A stretch of DNA of 64,000 nucleotides from Piromyces finnis (taxonomy: Eukaryota; Neocallimastigomycota; Neocallimastigomycetes; Neocallimastigales; Neocallimastigaceae). Below, piece after piece: positions 9,043 through 18,760 of this stretch (position 1 is the stretch's first letter; the number at the start of each line of letters is the position of its first letter). The DNA is taken from NCBI GenBank assembly GCA_002104945.1, contig MCFH01000056.1, positions 179,501-243,500 of the forward strand, given 5' to 3'. Under the pieces are notes generated by a model. The model worked only from the letters and a program-made list of their open reading frames with translations. It made no database searches and was not told where the DNA came from. The position numbers were made by a program, and so were the translations under genes.

Positions 9043-12000
9043 TTATGTTTCTTTTGCTTTTTCTAAGTTTTCTTTTAATAATTTAAAGTTTTCATTCATA
9101 TCAATTACTCTTTGTTCAGCTCTACTAGGTCTATCATTAGCTGGAATTTCTAAGCTGAACTTTGGATGAAAACCATAATTAGCAAAGAATGGGGATTGAT
9201 TTATAGATTGTTGTAAAGTATTATTATATGCAAATTCAGCAAATGGGATAAGATCAACCCAGTTATTCTGCTTTTTATTTATAAAACAACGGAAATATTG
9301 TTCTAATATGCCGTTCACCCTCTCCGTTTGACCATCTGTCTGCGGATGGTTGGCAGTTGATAATGAATGATTGATATTAAGAAGGTCACAAAGTCTTGAC
9401 CAAAAGTCAGAAGTAAATTGCGAGCCTCTATCAGAAATGATGGAATCAGGAAGACCATGCAAACGGAAGACATTAGCAATAAAAGCATCAGCAGCAATCG
9501 AAGCAGTAGGAAGACAACGTAAAGGAATGGCGTGAGCAAATTTAGTAAATCTATCGACAACAACCATGAGAGTTGTCATATCTCTGGACTTAGGAAGATC
9601 AACAATAAAATCAATAGAAATATCAGACCAGGGCCTACTGGGAGTGTCCAAAGGGGATAACAATCCATAAGGCTTATGTCTGGGGACTTTGGATTTGCAA
9701 CAAGTCACGCAAGATTTGATAAAAGATTTAACGTCTGAATGAAACCTTGGCCACCAAAAGTTTCTGGAAATCAGTTCAGTGGTTTTCTTAATACCGAAAT
9801 GACCAGCAGCAACAGAATCATGATGAAGTTCCAAAACTCTTGTCCTAAGAGATTTAGGAACATAAATAAGATTATTATATAGCAAAAATCCTTCATTATC
9901 AATAATAACTTTATCAATATTTTTAATAGGTGCATTAAATGCAGAACCATTCATTTTAAATTGGACAATAGAATTATACAAATCGTCATTTTTAAGTTCT
10001 AATAAAATAGAATCGATTAACGGTTTGTTATCGCTATGATGAAGCGAAATAGTAAGACAAGAAACATCAGAATTAATATTATTCACTAAATGGTCACTTC
10101 TACGAGACAGGATATCAGGCTTACCGGATTTCTTTCCAGCTCTATAAATGAGTTTAAAATCAAATCTGGATAAGAACAAATTCCATCTAATTTGTCTCTG
10201 AGATAACATTTCAGGTTTTCTAGGAAATGTTAAATTCTTGTGATCGGTATAAATTATGAACGGATGGCGTGCACCTTCTAAATAATGACGCCATTCTTCA
10301 AGAGCAACTATAATAGCTAAAAGTTCCTTATCATATATAGGATAGTTTCTTTGACAACTCGTCAAACTTTTAGAAAGAAATGCAATAGGATGTAATTTGC
10401 CATCAAATTCTTGAGAGAGAATAGCACCGACAGCATAATTACTAGCATCAGTTTCTACAATAAATTGTTTATTACTATCCGCATGTTTCAGAATAGGAGC
10501 TGACGTGAACAGAGTTTTTAATAAAATAAAAGCGTCCTGATCTTCTTTCACACAGTTAAAAGCAACATTTTTTCTAGTGAGTTTGTGAAGAGGGTTTGCA
10601 ATTTTAGCAAAGTCTTTAATAAAAATTCTGTAATAGTTGCATAAACCAATAAAAGACTGAACCTCTTTAACATTCTTGGGAACCGGCCAATCGAGAATTG
10701 CTTTAACTTTATTTTCATCCATTTGCAATCCATCCTTTGAAATGACATAACCAAGAAAAGTGGTTTTCTCAACATCAAACTCACATTTTTCTAATTTAAC
10801 ATAAAGATTATTTTCAAGTAGTTTCTTAAGTACCTTTTTAACATGTTCATGATGTTCTTCGTTATTATTAGAATAAATAAGAATATCATCAATATATGAG
10901 ATAACAAAATCGTCTAAATAGTCACTGAGAATATCGTTAATGAAGTGTTGGAAGATTGCAGGTGCATTCTTTAATCCAAAAGGCATAACCAGATATTCAA
11001 AATGTCCATATCTAGTAGGAAAAGCCGTTTTGTATTCGTCACCTTCTTTAATACGAACAAGATTATAGGCGGATTTAAGATCTAATTTAGTAAAAATCTT
11101 AGCATTTTTCACCCTATCCAAAAGGTCACTAATTAAAGGTAAAGGATATGAATTACGAATTGTAATATCATTCAACTTCCTATAATCGATACAAAGTCTT
11201 AGGGAGCCATCCTTCTTTTTAACAAATAGGATTGGGGCACCAGCAGGAGACGATGATTTCCTAATAAAACCTTTATTTAAATTATCATCAATATATTTTT
11301 TAAGTTCCTCTCTTTCAACTTCAGTTAATGGATACAAAGGTCCATAAAATAAAGTCGAATCATCTTTAAGTTTGATTTCACAATCATAAGGTCTATGAGG
11401 AGGTAACACTTCACAATTTTTTTCATTAAACACTTCACTAAATTCTAAATATTGGGTTGGTACGGCGACCAATTTATCTTTATTAATATCTTTTCCATTA
11501 TTATTATTATTACTACATGATTCATTATCATTATTACATGTTTCATTAATTTTTGTTACGATACATTTGACTTTTTTATTAAAACTAATATATTCATCAT
11601 CGCTATCATCTTCATCATTGATGGTTCTAACAAGGCAGCCTTTAACATATTCTTTTTCTTCATTGTTTGGGACAGAGGGATCTACTTTCGGCTTTTTGGT
11701 CAAGCTTCGGTCGAGAACATCATGATCTAACTGATCATTCTTTGACTTCTTTCTTGGTTTTCTCTTTCTTTTGCCTTTATTACAATGTCTGGCACAATAA
11801 CCAGAACTAAAAGCGATTTTCTTAGAGTCGTAGAAAGCATTTGGATTATGCTTCTTTATCCACGGCAAACCAAGAATAACATCAACACCGGGGACTTGTA
11901 ATCCATAAAGTTGAATTACTTCGAAGTGATTTTTGCAACGGAGCATGCACTTCTCAGTCCTTTCCCAAACACTAACAACTCCATCACTAACACCAGATAC

Positions 12001-13020
12001 ACGGAATGGTTCCACTTTTTCCAAATTAATACCAAGTTCTTCAGCAAGACTTGGATTAATGAAATTTAATTCAGAACCGGAATCAATTAAAACCTTAATT
12101 TTAACTTCCGAAACTTCATTGGTACTCAAGTAAAAGTCCACAAGGTTTAAATCACTTTTCACTCCCTTGACTCCAACTTTGTAAATTTTTGGATTAACAA
12201 TTTTTGGAGTCCTTTCTTTCACAATTCTTAACACTTTTCTGGGCTTTACTCTATTAGGACAATTAAATTTTAAATGTCCTGGCTGTTTACAAAGAAAACA
12301 TAACCCCTTTTTCTTTTCTTCTTCAAAATTGTCTATGTTTTCATTGTAATTTTTACTTGATCCTTGGATATTCACATACCTTTTGCGTTTATTTTCTCTA
12401 CTAATTCTAAATACATCCACATCCATAGGATCGTTAGCCCTTCTACCATTAAAATAAAATTCACTTAAAGAATTCCTTTTCATCATATCTTCAACTAAAA
12501 TAGTTGAAGAAATCAATTGTTCAATTGAAGTTGGGTTTGATTCAATGAAAGCCAACTTCTCCCTAAGTGGTGGTAATAAACCTTTCAGAAACATGTAGAT
12601 TTTTGCGCTATCATTAAAGCTTGAATTTTGGCTAATACGTTGAAACTCGGTAATGTAATCTAATACCTGACCAAGTTTCCTTTGGCGAAGATTATCTAAT
12701 TTTCCGTTAGCTACAACGGTATCGTATCTATAACTGCCAAAATTAGCCTTCAACCTATCTACAAATTCATCATAATGGTTTAAAACCCCACTATTATTCT
12801 TCATCAACACTGAAGCCCATTCCAAAGGTTTACCAGAGAAGTATGATATAACGAAGTCGACCTTGACTCGATCTGTATTATACAGTGTCGGTCGAGTACG
12901 AAATACCAACTCCACTCTAGTTAAAAATCCATCCAATTCACGTTGTTTACCAGAGAATATCGGTGGAGCATTAATAATGTTCCCCGAGTTCCCGGAAACA
13001 CCCACATTCCTATCACCCAT
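9043..13020 (-). CDS. Gag-Pol polyprotein of copy B
   Basis: The long minus frame is open to 13062 via a TTG; the first ATG is at 13020. In order (positions from 13062): Gag, CCHC knuckle CFLCKQPGHLKFNC (about 255), protease LIDSGSELNFI (about 330), RT with KLDLKSAYN and YIDDILIYS (about 735), RNase H ETDASNYAVGAILSQ (about 885), then integrase. The integrase shows an HHCC zinc module ending SCVTCC (about 1130) and DDE residues in DFIVDLP, SDRGSQF and TERVNGILEQ. It ends prematurely just after the integrase core, where the C-terminal domain and chromodomain continue in another frame. Copy A's frame through the same region appears equally intact. Confidence 0.93.
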   Translation of the reverse strand: MGDRNVGVSGNSGNIINAPPIFSGKQRELDGFLTRVELVFRTRPTLYNTDRVKVDFVISYFSGKPLEWASVLMKNNSGVLNHYDEFVDRLKANFGSYRYDTVVANGKLDNLRQRKLGQVLDYITEFQRISQNSSFNDSAKIYMFLKGLLPPLREKLAFIESNPTSIEQLISSTILVEDMMKRNSLSEFYFNGRRANDPMDVDVFRISRENKRKRYVNIQGSSKNYNENIDNFEEEKKKGLCFLCKQPGHLKFNCPNRVKPRKVLRIVKERTPKIVNPKIYKVGVKGVKSDLNLVDFYLSTNEVSEVKIKVLIDSGSELNFINPSLAEELGINLEKVEPFRVSGVSDGVVSVWERTEKCMLRCKNHFEVIQLYGLQVPGVDVILGLPWIKKHNPNAFYDSKKIAFSSGYCARHCNKGKRKRKPRKKSKNDQLDHDVLDRSLTKKPKVDPSVPNNEEKEYVKGCLVRTINDEDDSDDEYISFNKKVKCIVTKINETCNNDNESCSNNNNNGKDINKDKLVAVPTQYLEFSEVFNEKNCEVLPPHRPYDCEIKLKDDSTLFYGPLYPLTEVEREELKKYIDDNLNKGFIRKSSSPAGAPILFVKKKDGSLRLCIDYRKLNDITIRNSYPLPLISDLLDRVKNAKIFTKLDLKSAYNLVRIKEGDEYKTAFPTRYGHFEYLVMPFGLKNAPAIFQHFINDILSDYLDDFVISYIDDILIYSNNNEEHHEHVKKVLKKLLENNLYVKLEKCEFDVEKTTFLGYVISKDGLQMDENKVKAILDWPVPKNVKEVQSFIGLCNYYRIFIKDFAKIANPLHKLTRKNVAFNCVKEDQDAFILLKTLFTSAPILKHADSNKQFIVETDASNYAVGAILSQEFDGKLHPIAFLSKSLTSCQRNYPIYDKELLAIIVALEEWRHYLEGARHPFIIYTDHKNLTFPRKPEMLSQRQIRWNLFLSRFDFKLIYRAGKKSGKPDILSRRSDHLVNNINSDVSCLTISLHHSDNKPLIDSILLELKNDDLYNSIVQFKMNGSAFNAPIKNIDKVIIDNEGFLLYNNLIYVPKSLRTRVLELHHDSVAAGHFGIKKTTELISRNFWWPRFHSDVKSFIKSCVTCCKSKVPRHKPYGLLSPLDTPSRPWSDISIDFIVDLPKSRDMTTLMVVVDRFTKFAHAIPLRCLPTASIAADAFIANVFRLHGLPDSIISDRGSQFTSDFWSRLCDLLNINHSLSTANHPQTDGQTERVNGILEQYFRCFINKKQNNWVDLIPFAEFAYNNTLQQSINQSPFFANYGFHPKFSLEIPANDRPSRAEQRVIDMNENFKLLKENLEKAKET

Positions 13021-13366
13021 TTCTAAATTCAAATTTTCAAATTCACTAATTAAACCCTCCAACTTACTAAAATAAGTAAAATGTTTTCTTACTACTATTT
13101 CAAGTAAGTAATTTTTTTTTTAATTATTTACAAAAGATAATTTTAGTATATCAAACAATACAAAAGTTATTCAGACGCGTTCTGCAAAAGCAGTGTCGAA
13201 CAAGTTTTGTACTACTAATCAATCCTTAATGATTATTCTTGGTCCTTTCTTCCCACTCGGCGGCGGTAGATTCAATTTCAACCCAGTAGTTATTCCTTCT
13301 TTTTTCTTCTTTTACTCGGCGGTAGATACCCTAACGTATTCTTGGTTTTCGTTAGGTAATTGTTAT
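13021..13366 (-). other. Copy B 5' leader
   Basis: Untranslated leader between the 5' LTR and gag. It holds oligo-T tracts and two GGCGGTAGAT-containing segments. The part at about 13210-13366 is repeated at 17983-18134 in the opposite orientation (fragment d). No gene is seen. Confidence 0.65.
13356..13366 (-). promoter_or_regulatory. Self-complementary primer-binding site, copy B
   Basis: Plus-strand GTAATTGTTAT adjoins the LTR edge. Its exact reverse complement, ATAACAATTAC, is at 13489-13499 inside the 5' LTR and at 7954-7964 in the 3' LTR. An 11-nt match between the presumed RNA 5' end and the site next to U5 is the Tf1 self-priming layout. Confidence 0.65.
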
Positions 13367-13970
13367 TGTAATGTTGACACTAAAAGAATAGATTAAGATA
13401 TCTATTATATTACAATAACACTAAAATTAAAATAAAAATAAAAATTGTTTTATTAAAAATATCATTTATTATAATAGAAATTTTATTAATAACAATTACA
13501 TTGATAAAATGATGAAAAATATCTTCTATTTATATTTTTCCTAAATACATTTATATTTTATTATAACTATTTATTTAAAATATATTATTATTTAAAACCT
13601 ACACTAAAATCTTAATTATTAATAAAATATTTAAACTATAACTATTTTAGTAAAATTAAATAGGCAATTCAAATCAAATACTATTTAATTTGAATATGTG
13701 CCCATGTATTATTGATATATTAATCATTTATTATTTATCTATTTCTATAAAAAAACAATACTAAAACTAGGAATTTAAATTGAAAATATTAATTTACTTG
13801 TTAAACATTAAAAATAAATTAATAATTTATTTTGTTTTAAACTTTAATTATTAATAAATAAATTATGACTCATTTTCTTTTTCTGAATATAATTTGTGTA
13901 ACTTAAACAATAATACTTGTGGCTAAAGTTACATTAAAGATATCAAACAGAGGCGTTTGATATCTTTACA
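13367..13970 (-). repeat. 5' LTR of copy B (inversion breakpoint LTR)
   Basis: This 604-bp LTR with TG...CA ends shares diagnostic variants with the oppositely oriented LTR at 17378-17982 rather than with its own 3' partner, as expected if the two recombined. Its outer side joins sequence S instead of element G. Confidence 0.9.
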
Positions 13971-14286
13971 ATTTACAAGTATTAGTTAATGTTTAAAAAT
14001 ATAAAGTTTATTTAATTATAAAATTATATCATTATTTAATAACTCTAGTATTATTAAATAAAAAAAAAGTATGTTTTATATTCTAATTTTCTGGGATTAT
14101 TAGTAACCCTTTTAAAAATAAGTTTTATTATAAAATCATTTTTGAATTTAATATTTAAAAATATATATCTAATTTTTCGCTCTGGATTATTAGGAAAATC
14201 TTTTAAAATAAAGTAATTCTATCACTATTTATACAAAATTATTATTTTAAAGTATAATTATAAACAAATATAAACTATTTAATTTA

Positions 14287-14317
<31 letters not shown>

Positions 14318-14425
14318 TTTTACATTTATAATTTTTAATTTAATAATTTTATACATGTTAATTATTTTAATTTTTAACTATCTGTGTTTTAATATTAGTA
14401 TTATTATTATTATTATTATTATTAC

Positions 14426-14510
<85 letters not shown>

Positions 14511-15375
14511 AATTCATAATTTATAAATTTAATTATTTATCAAATGTAATGTAAGAATTAATAATTATTTATTGAATAATTATTAATTCTTATTTAATTA
14601 TTTTTCTAATTATTAAATTAATTAATTATTTAAATTATTAGCATACATTCATTTAAATTACTATAAACATTTATTTATATTAATATTAATTATTCATTTA
14701 CTAAATTTAAGATTTATTTAATTATTATATTAATTAATTATTTATTTAATTTAGTAATTTATTTAAAATAATAGTAAACATTCATTTATTTTATTATTTA
14801 ATAATTTTTGTATTACATTTTATAAGAAACATTATGTATTTTATTTTACGTTTGTATTTTATATTTATGTATCGTATCTTGAAATAACCTATAGAAACAA
14901 CTAGAATATATAAATAAATATTAGGACAATCGGATATTAAGGTTTTTCCGAATTTTATTCGGTTTTACATAATATTACGATGATTGATATATTAGTTATC
15001 AATCGAATATCTTTTTTGGTTTTTCTTCTAGTCTTTTCCTAAAAAGATTATTTGTTAAGATTAGAAATTCTTTATTAAACTTTAAATTATTAAAAAATTA
15101 TAAATAAAAGAACTCTGGAATTCCACTAAAAAATCCAGAGCTATTATTATAAGAACTATTATAATAAATAACCTTTATTAAAAAAAATATTAATAAAATA
15201 TTTTAAATTAAATAACATTAAAAGTTTTGTGTTGTTTATTATACTTCCTTATAATAAACTCTTATTAAGATAAGTATAAAATTTTATTTTAACTTCTCAG
15301 TTTAATAATACTAATTATTATTAAATTGTAGATAATAATTATTATTATATAATATATATAATAATAATTATTACA
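13971..15375. repeat. Sequence S: AT-rich non-coding repeat, inverted copy at 31747-36366
   Basis: No ORF is visible. It is very AT-rich and contains an ATT microsatellite. It also has a hairpin built from CTCTGGA and TCCAGAG near 15108-15142. Its reverse complement reappears to the right of element D, where the same landmarks (hairpin, ATT tract, the ACTTGCAAAT-like end) occur in the same order, interrupted by a nested insertion. The nature of S is unknown; it may be the remains of another element or a segmental duplication. Confidence 0.75.
14397..14510. repeat. ATT trinucleotide microsatellite
   Basis: About 112 bp of ATT/TTA repeats with rare ACT interruptions. The inverted copy at about 35936-35973 is only some 38 bp long, so the tract has changed length since duplication. 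Confidence 0.95.
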
Positions 15376-15871
15376 TGTAAGAAATATTTTTGGCTATAAG
15401 TTTGTCCACAAATATTTCAATTGAAACCATATATTCTGGTCACCATTTATTGGCCAGATATATGCATAACCATATATTAATGGTTATTAATTAAATAGGA
15501 AGTTTATTTGCTTTACCCAATCAAGTGGTAAAGAAAATAAACTAATATAGTTAAATAGTATAGCTAAAACTAACGTTAAATACTTTAGCGTTAGTATTAA
15601 AGTAAATTAATACCTATAATAATAAATAATGTATATAATTATAATTAATAAATAAAAGATATAATTAATATATAATTATTTAAGTAAACATTATCTCATA
15701 AAATCTTTATACGTTTGTTTATAATTATTTTAGTGTTATAATATTTATTTTATTTCTTTTATTATTTTTTATAAAGCTTTACTTAGTTATTAACTCGTAT
15801 AGAGAGGTAATGACTAACTTAATTAACTAAATTAATAACTTATTAACTAATAATATAAAAAACCTTTTACA
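15376..15871 (+). repeat. Solo LTR, family CD
   Basis: A 496-bp LTR from TGTAAGAAATATT to CCTTTTACA with no internal region attached. It is collinear with the LTRs of elements C and D. It sits between sequence S and the 5' LTR of element G. No clear target duplication is seen. Confidence 0.85.
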
Positions 15872-15879
15872 ATTAATAT

Positions 15880-16479
15880 TGATACGTTACCACTATAAAA
15901 ATTATAATAACTTAGTATTTTTACCATAAAATATTATATTCATAAAGCAATAGGTTAGGATAATATAATTAATTATATACAAAAATGGTTATAATTAAAT
16001 AATTATTAAACTATTAATTTAGTAAAAGATTTCCAATCAAATAGTTAATATAATATTACTTTAATATAATATTCTATTATTTTAAAAGAAAAAAAAAAAT
16101 TTAAAAAGAGAGTAGAGGGAGTTTTTTTGAAAAAGAGGAAATAAAAAAAAAAAAAGAATTTATATCCTAATACTGTAAATTAGTATAATAATTATTTAAT
16201 AGGTTTAAATAGTTTTATATAGTTGATTAATACATTAGGTTTTTTTTTATTCTAATTGTAAAGTTATAATAAATTAAATTATTATAACACACAAAAAGAA
16301 AGAATTTAAAATAATAAAACAAAATTCAAAACTTATTTATTTACTTTATATTTTAATCTGAGTTATCCTTATTATTGTGTTATTCATATTAGAATATATT
16401 ATTTTATAATTCCCAACTTGCTTATCCTATTTAATATATTGATACTTGATTTATTCATATATAAAAAAAATCTGTATCA
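15880..16479 (+). repeat. 5' LTR of element G
   Basis: I infer a 600-bp LTR from short inverted ends (TGATAC ... GTATCA), placed immediately before a tRNA-type primer-binding site and 170 bp upstream of a Gag start. No second copy is in the window, so the left border is less certain than the right. Confidence 0.6.
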
Positions 16480-16483
16480 AAAT

Positions 16484-16499
16484 TGGTGGAGAATCCGGG
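16484..16499 (+). promoter_or_regulatory. tRNA-type primer-binding site of element G
   Basis: TGGTGGAGAATCCGGG lies 4 nt after the LTR end. It would pair with a tRNA 3' end of the form CCCGGATTCTCCACCA (T-stem half, acceptor strand, discriminator, CCA). I cannot name the tRNA. This contrasts with the self-complementary sites of the other two families. Confidence 0.65.
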
Positions 16500-16646
16500 C
16501 CAAGCAAGATAAAATAATATGAAAATAATATTACTAAACCATAATAAAAAAAAATAATAACTCATTCAGATAATTTTATTTACTATAAAAATAATAATAA
16601 TAAATATATATAATATAATAAAAAAATATATTTAAAATTAAAAAAA

Positions 16647-17377
16647 ATGCTGGACGCTACTAAGTTACAGAGAGTTTTACCGCTACTTGATGATTATGGA
16701 AAGGACGTAGATAGCTGGATATATGAATTTTCCAGAACTATGGAGTTATATGATGTTACAGAACCAAGAAGAGTATTTACCTGGGCTAAAGAAGCTGTAA
16801 AAGAAGATATCCAGGGCGTTTTAAATTCATTAAAACAAAGAAGTGGCAATGAAATAAGATATCTTACTTTGAAAGAAATACAAAAAGCAATAGAAGACTA
16901 TTTGAAAGTCACTGAAAATGACAAATGTTCTATTCTTAAAGCTCTGAAAATTAATAATGGGGAAACAATAAAGAAGTTCAATTACAGACATAGAAAGCTT
17001 TATCACAGACTTAGCTTGGATTACAAGAAATTAATATCAGTGAAAGATTATACTAATGCTATTTCTTCTAGGGTCTTTCCACGTTCAAGAGTTATTATAG
17101 CTGAATGTGAAACTCTTAGCGAAGCTTATAAAATTACTGAAGTTGCTGAGGAGGCTGAAAAAGAAATACTCAGTGGGGAAACCTCGACAAATTTTAACAA
17201 TGGACCCAATATTATGTTTACTCAAGAGGCTCCAATTTCTAACCCTTTATTAAGTCATCCTTTCTACTATGAATTACAAGCTGCTCAGAATTATATTAAT
17301 TCAGCAACCAATAATGGACAAATGAACTTAGGAAATTATCAATCCAATTGGGTTAATGGAGATAAAAATTATACTAC
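16647..17377 (+). pseudogene. Element G Gag N-terminal fragment
   Basis: The open frame encodes about 243 residues before it runs into an LTR; the last codons of the open ORF (to 17405) are LTR sequence. The protein has the helical look of a retrotransposon capsid (W-A-K-E motif, DWL-type helices) and no zinc knuckle. The missing nucleocapsid is at 7375-7830, on the other strand. Joining edge to edge preserves the frame. ATG at 16647 follows the LTR and primer site of G. The fragment is expressed, if at all, as a truncated capsid. Confidence 0.75.
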
Positions 17378-17982
17378 TGTAAAGATATCAAACGCCTCAG
17401 CTTGATATCTTTAATGTAACTTTAGCCACAAGTATTATTGTTTAAGTTACACAAATTATATTCAGAAAAAGAAAATGAGACATAATTTATTTATTAATAA
17501 TTAAAGTTTAAAACAAAATAAATTATTAATTTATTTTTAATGTTTAACAAGTAAATTAATATTTTCAATTTAAATTCCTAGTTTTAGTATTGTTTTTTTA
17601 TAGAAATAGATAAATAATAAATGATTAATATATCAATAATACATGGGCACATATTCAAATTAAATAGTATTTGATTTGAATTGCCTATTTAATTTTACTA
17701 AAATAGTTATAGTTTAAATATTTTATTAATAATTAAGATTTTAGTGTAGGTTTTAAATAATAATATATTTTAAATAAATAGTTATAATAAAATATAAATG
17801 TATTTAGGAAAAATATAAATAGAAGATATTTTTCATCATTTTATCAATGTAATTGTTATTAATAAAATTTCTATTATAATAAATGATATTTTTTAATAAA
17901 ACAATTTTTATTTTTATTTTAATTTTAGTGTTATTGTAATAGAATAGATATCTTAATCTATTCTTTTAGTGTCAACATTACA
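17378..17982 (+). repeat. LTR of fragment d, family AB
   Basis: A 605-bp LTR with TG...CA ends, followed by 152 bp of AB-family leader. It carries a TATAAATAG box (17814-17822) 35 bp before the segment (17849-17859) complementary to the primer site, which fits a transcription start at the R boundary. The first 36 bp contain a 12-bp perfect inverted repeat. Confidence 0.9.
17380..17413. repeat. 12-bp inverted repeat at AB LTR tip
   Basis: TAAAGATATCAA and TTGATATCTTTA flank a 10-nt spacer at the start of U3. The hairpin is imperfect in LTRs A and 13367 (CAAACAGAGG variant) but kept in LTR 7831. It may be a protein-binding site or coincidence. Confidence 0.8.
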
Positions 17983-18134
17983 ATAACAATTACCTAACGA
18001 AAACCAAGAATACGTTAGGGTATCTACCGCCGAGTAAAAGAAGAAAAAAGAAGGAATAACTACTGGGTTGAAATTGAATCTACCGCCGCCGAGTGGGAAG
18101 AAAGGACCAAGAATAATCATTAAGGATTGATTAG
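17983..18134 (+). mobile_element. Leader fragment d, family AB
   Basis: This matches the copy B leader in reverse orientation, from the LTR edge to a GATTAGT breakpoint, after which the tRNA-Ile 5' flank begins. The self-complementary primer site is 17983-17993. The rest of this element is missing. Confidence 0.85.
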
Positions 18135-18160
18135 TCATTTTCAGCTTATTATTTAGGCAA

Positions 18161-18234
18161 GCTCTGTTAGCTCAGTCGGTTAGAGCGTGGTGCTAATAAC
18201 GCCAAGGTCGCAGGTTCGACCCCTGCACAGAGCA
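18161..18234 (+). tRNA. tRNA-Ile (anticodon AAT)
   Basis: It folds as a canonical tRNA with a 7-bp acceptor stem (GCTCTGT/ACAGAGC, all paired) and D arm GCTC...GAGC. The anticodon arm is TGGTG/CGCCA around CTAATAA, giving anticodon AAT. The T arm is GCAGG/CCTGC around TTCGACC, and the discriminator is A. There is no intron and CCA is not encoded. Internal promoter boxes are intact (B box GGTTCGACCCC). AB-family leader ends 26 bp upstream and a CD-family LTR starts 10 bp downstream. It is the only clear tRNA in the window. Confidence 0.97.
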
Positions 18235-18244
18235 TAAAAAGCGT

Positions 18245-18739
18245 TGTAAAAGGTTTTTTATAATATTAGTTAATAAGTTGCTAATTAGTTAATTAAGTTA
18301 GTTATTACCTCTCTATACGAGTTAATAACTAAATAAAGTTTTATAAAAAATAATAAAAGAAAGAAAATAAATATTATAACACTAAAATAAATATAAACAC
18401 TTATATAAATATTTTATGAAATAACTTTTACTTAAATAATTATATTTTAATTATATCTTTTATTTATTTATTATAATTATCTACATTAATTATTATTATA
18501 GCTATTAATTTACTTTAATACTAACGCTAAAGTATTTAACGTTAGTTTTGACTATACTATTTAACTATATGAGTTTATTTTCTTTACCACTTGATTGGGT
18601 AAAGCAAATAAACTTCCTATTTAATTAATAACCATTAATATATGGTTATACATATATTTGGCCAATAAATGATGACCAGAATATATGGTTTCAATTGAAA
18701 TATTTGTGGGCAAACTTATGGCCACAAATATTTCTTACA
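18245..18739 (-). repeat. 3' LTR of element C
   Basis: A 495-bp LTR, plus strand TGTAAAAGG ... TTTCTTACA, collinear with 15376-15871 in reverse. Confidence 0.92.
18254..18259 (+). terminator. Probable Pol III terminator for tRNA-Ile, inside an LTR
   Basis: The first run of four or more T after the tRNA is this T6, inside the outer end of the element C LTR. The 10 bp of original flank left between gene and LTR have no T-run. Transcript ends are therefore probably set by transposon sequence. Confidence 0.5.
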
Positions 18740-18750
18740 ATGCCCCCCTA
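18740..18750 (-). promoter_or_regulatory. Polypurine tract of element C
   Basis: The minus strand reads TAGGGGGGCAT directly before the LTR. Element D has the same sequence at 31545-31555. Confidence 0.7.
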
Positions 18751-18760
18751 AGGAGAAAAC

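Larger units (their letters stand above)
7831..13970 (-). mobile_element. Ty3/gypsy chromovirus copy B, full length with both LTRs
   Basis: Copy B has a 5' LTR (13367-13970), self-complementary primer site, leader, gag-pol, an integrase C-terminus with chromodomain in a shifted frame, a purine tract and a 3' LTR (7831-8437). Chromodomain plus Ty3/gypsy domain order places it with fungal chromoviruses. It sits in the Gag gene of element G in the same orientation. The outer edge of its 5' LTR now joins unrelated sequence S rather than G, because of a later inversion. Confidence 0.93.

Noticed and set aside
14397-14510. Centromere or telomere repeat
   Set aside because: A simple ATT microsatellite of 112 bp; such tracts recur in the window and there is no higher-order array.
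18235-18250. Clean target-site duplication for element C next to the tRNA
   Set aside because: The other end of C has lost its outer LTR sequence, so no duplication can be tested.
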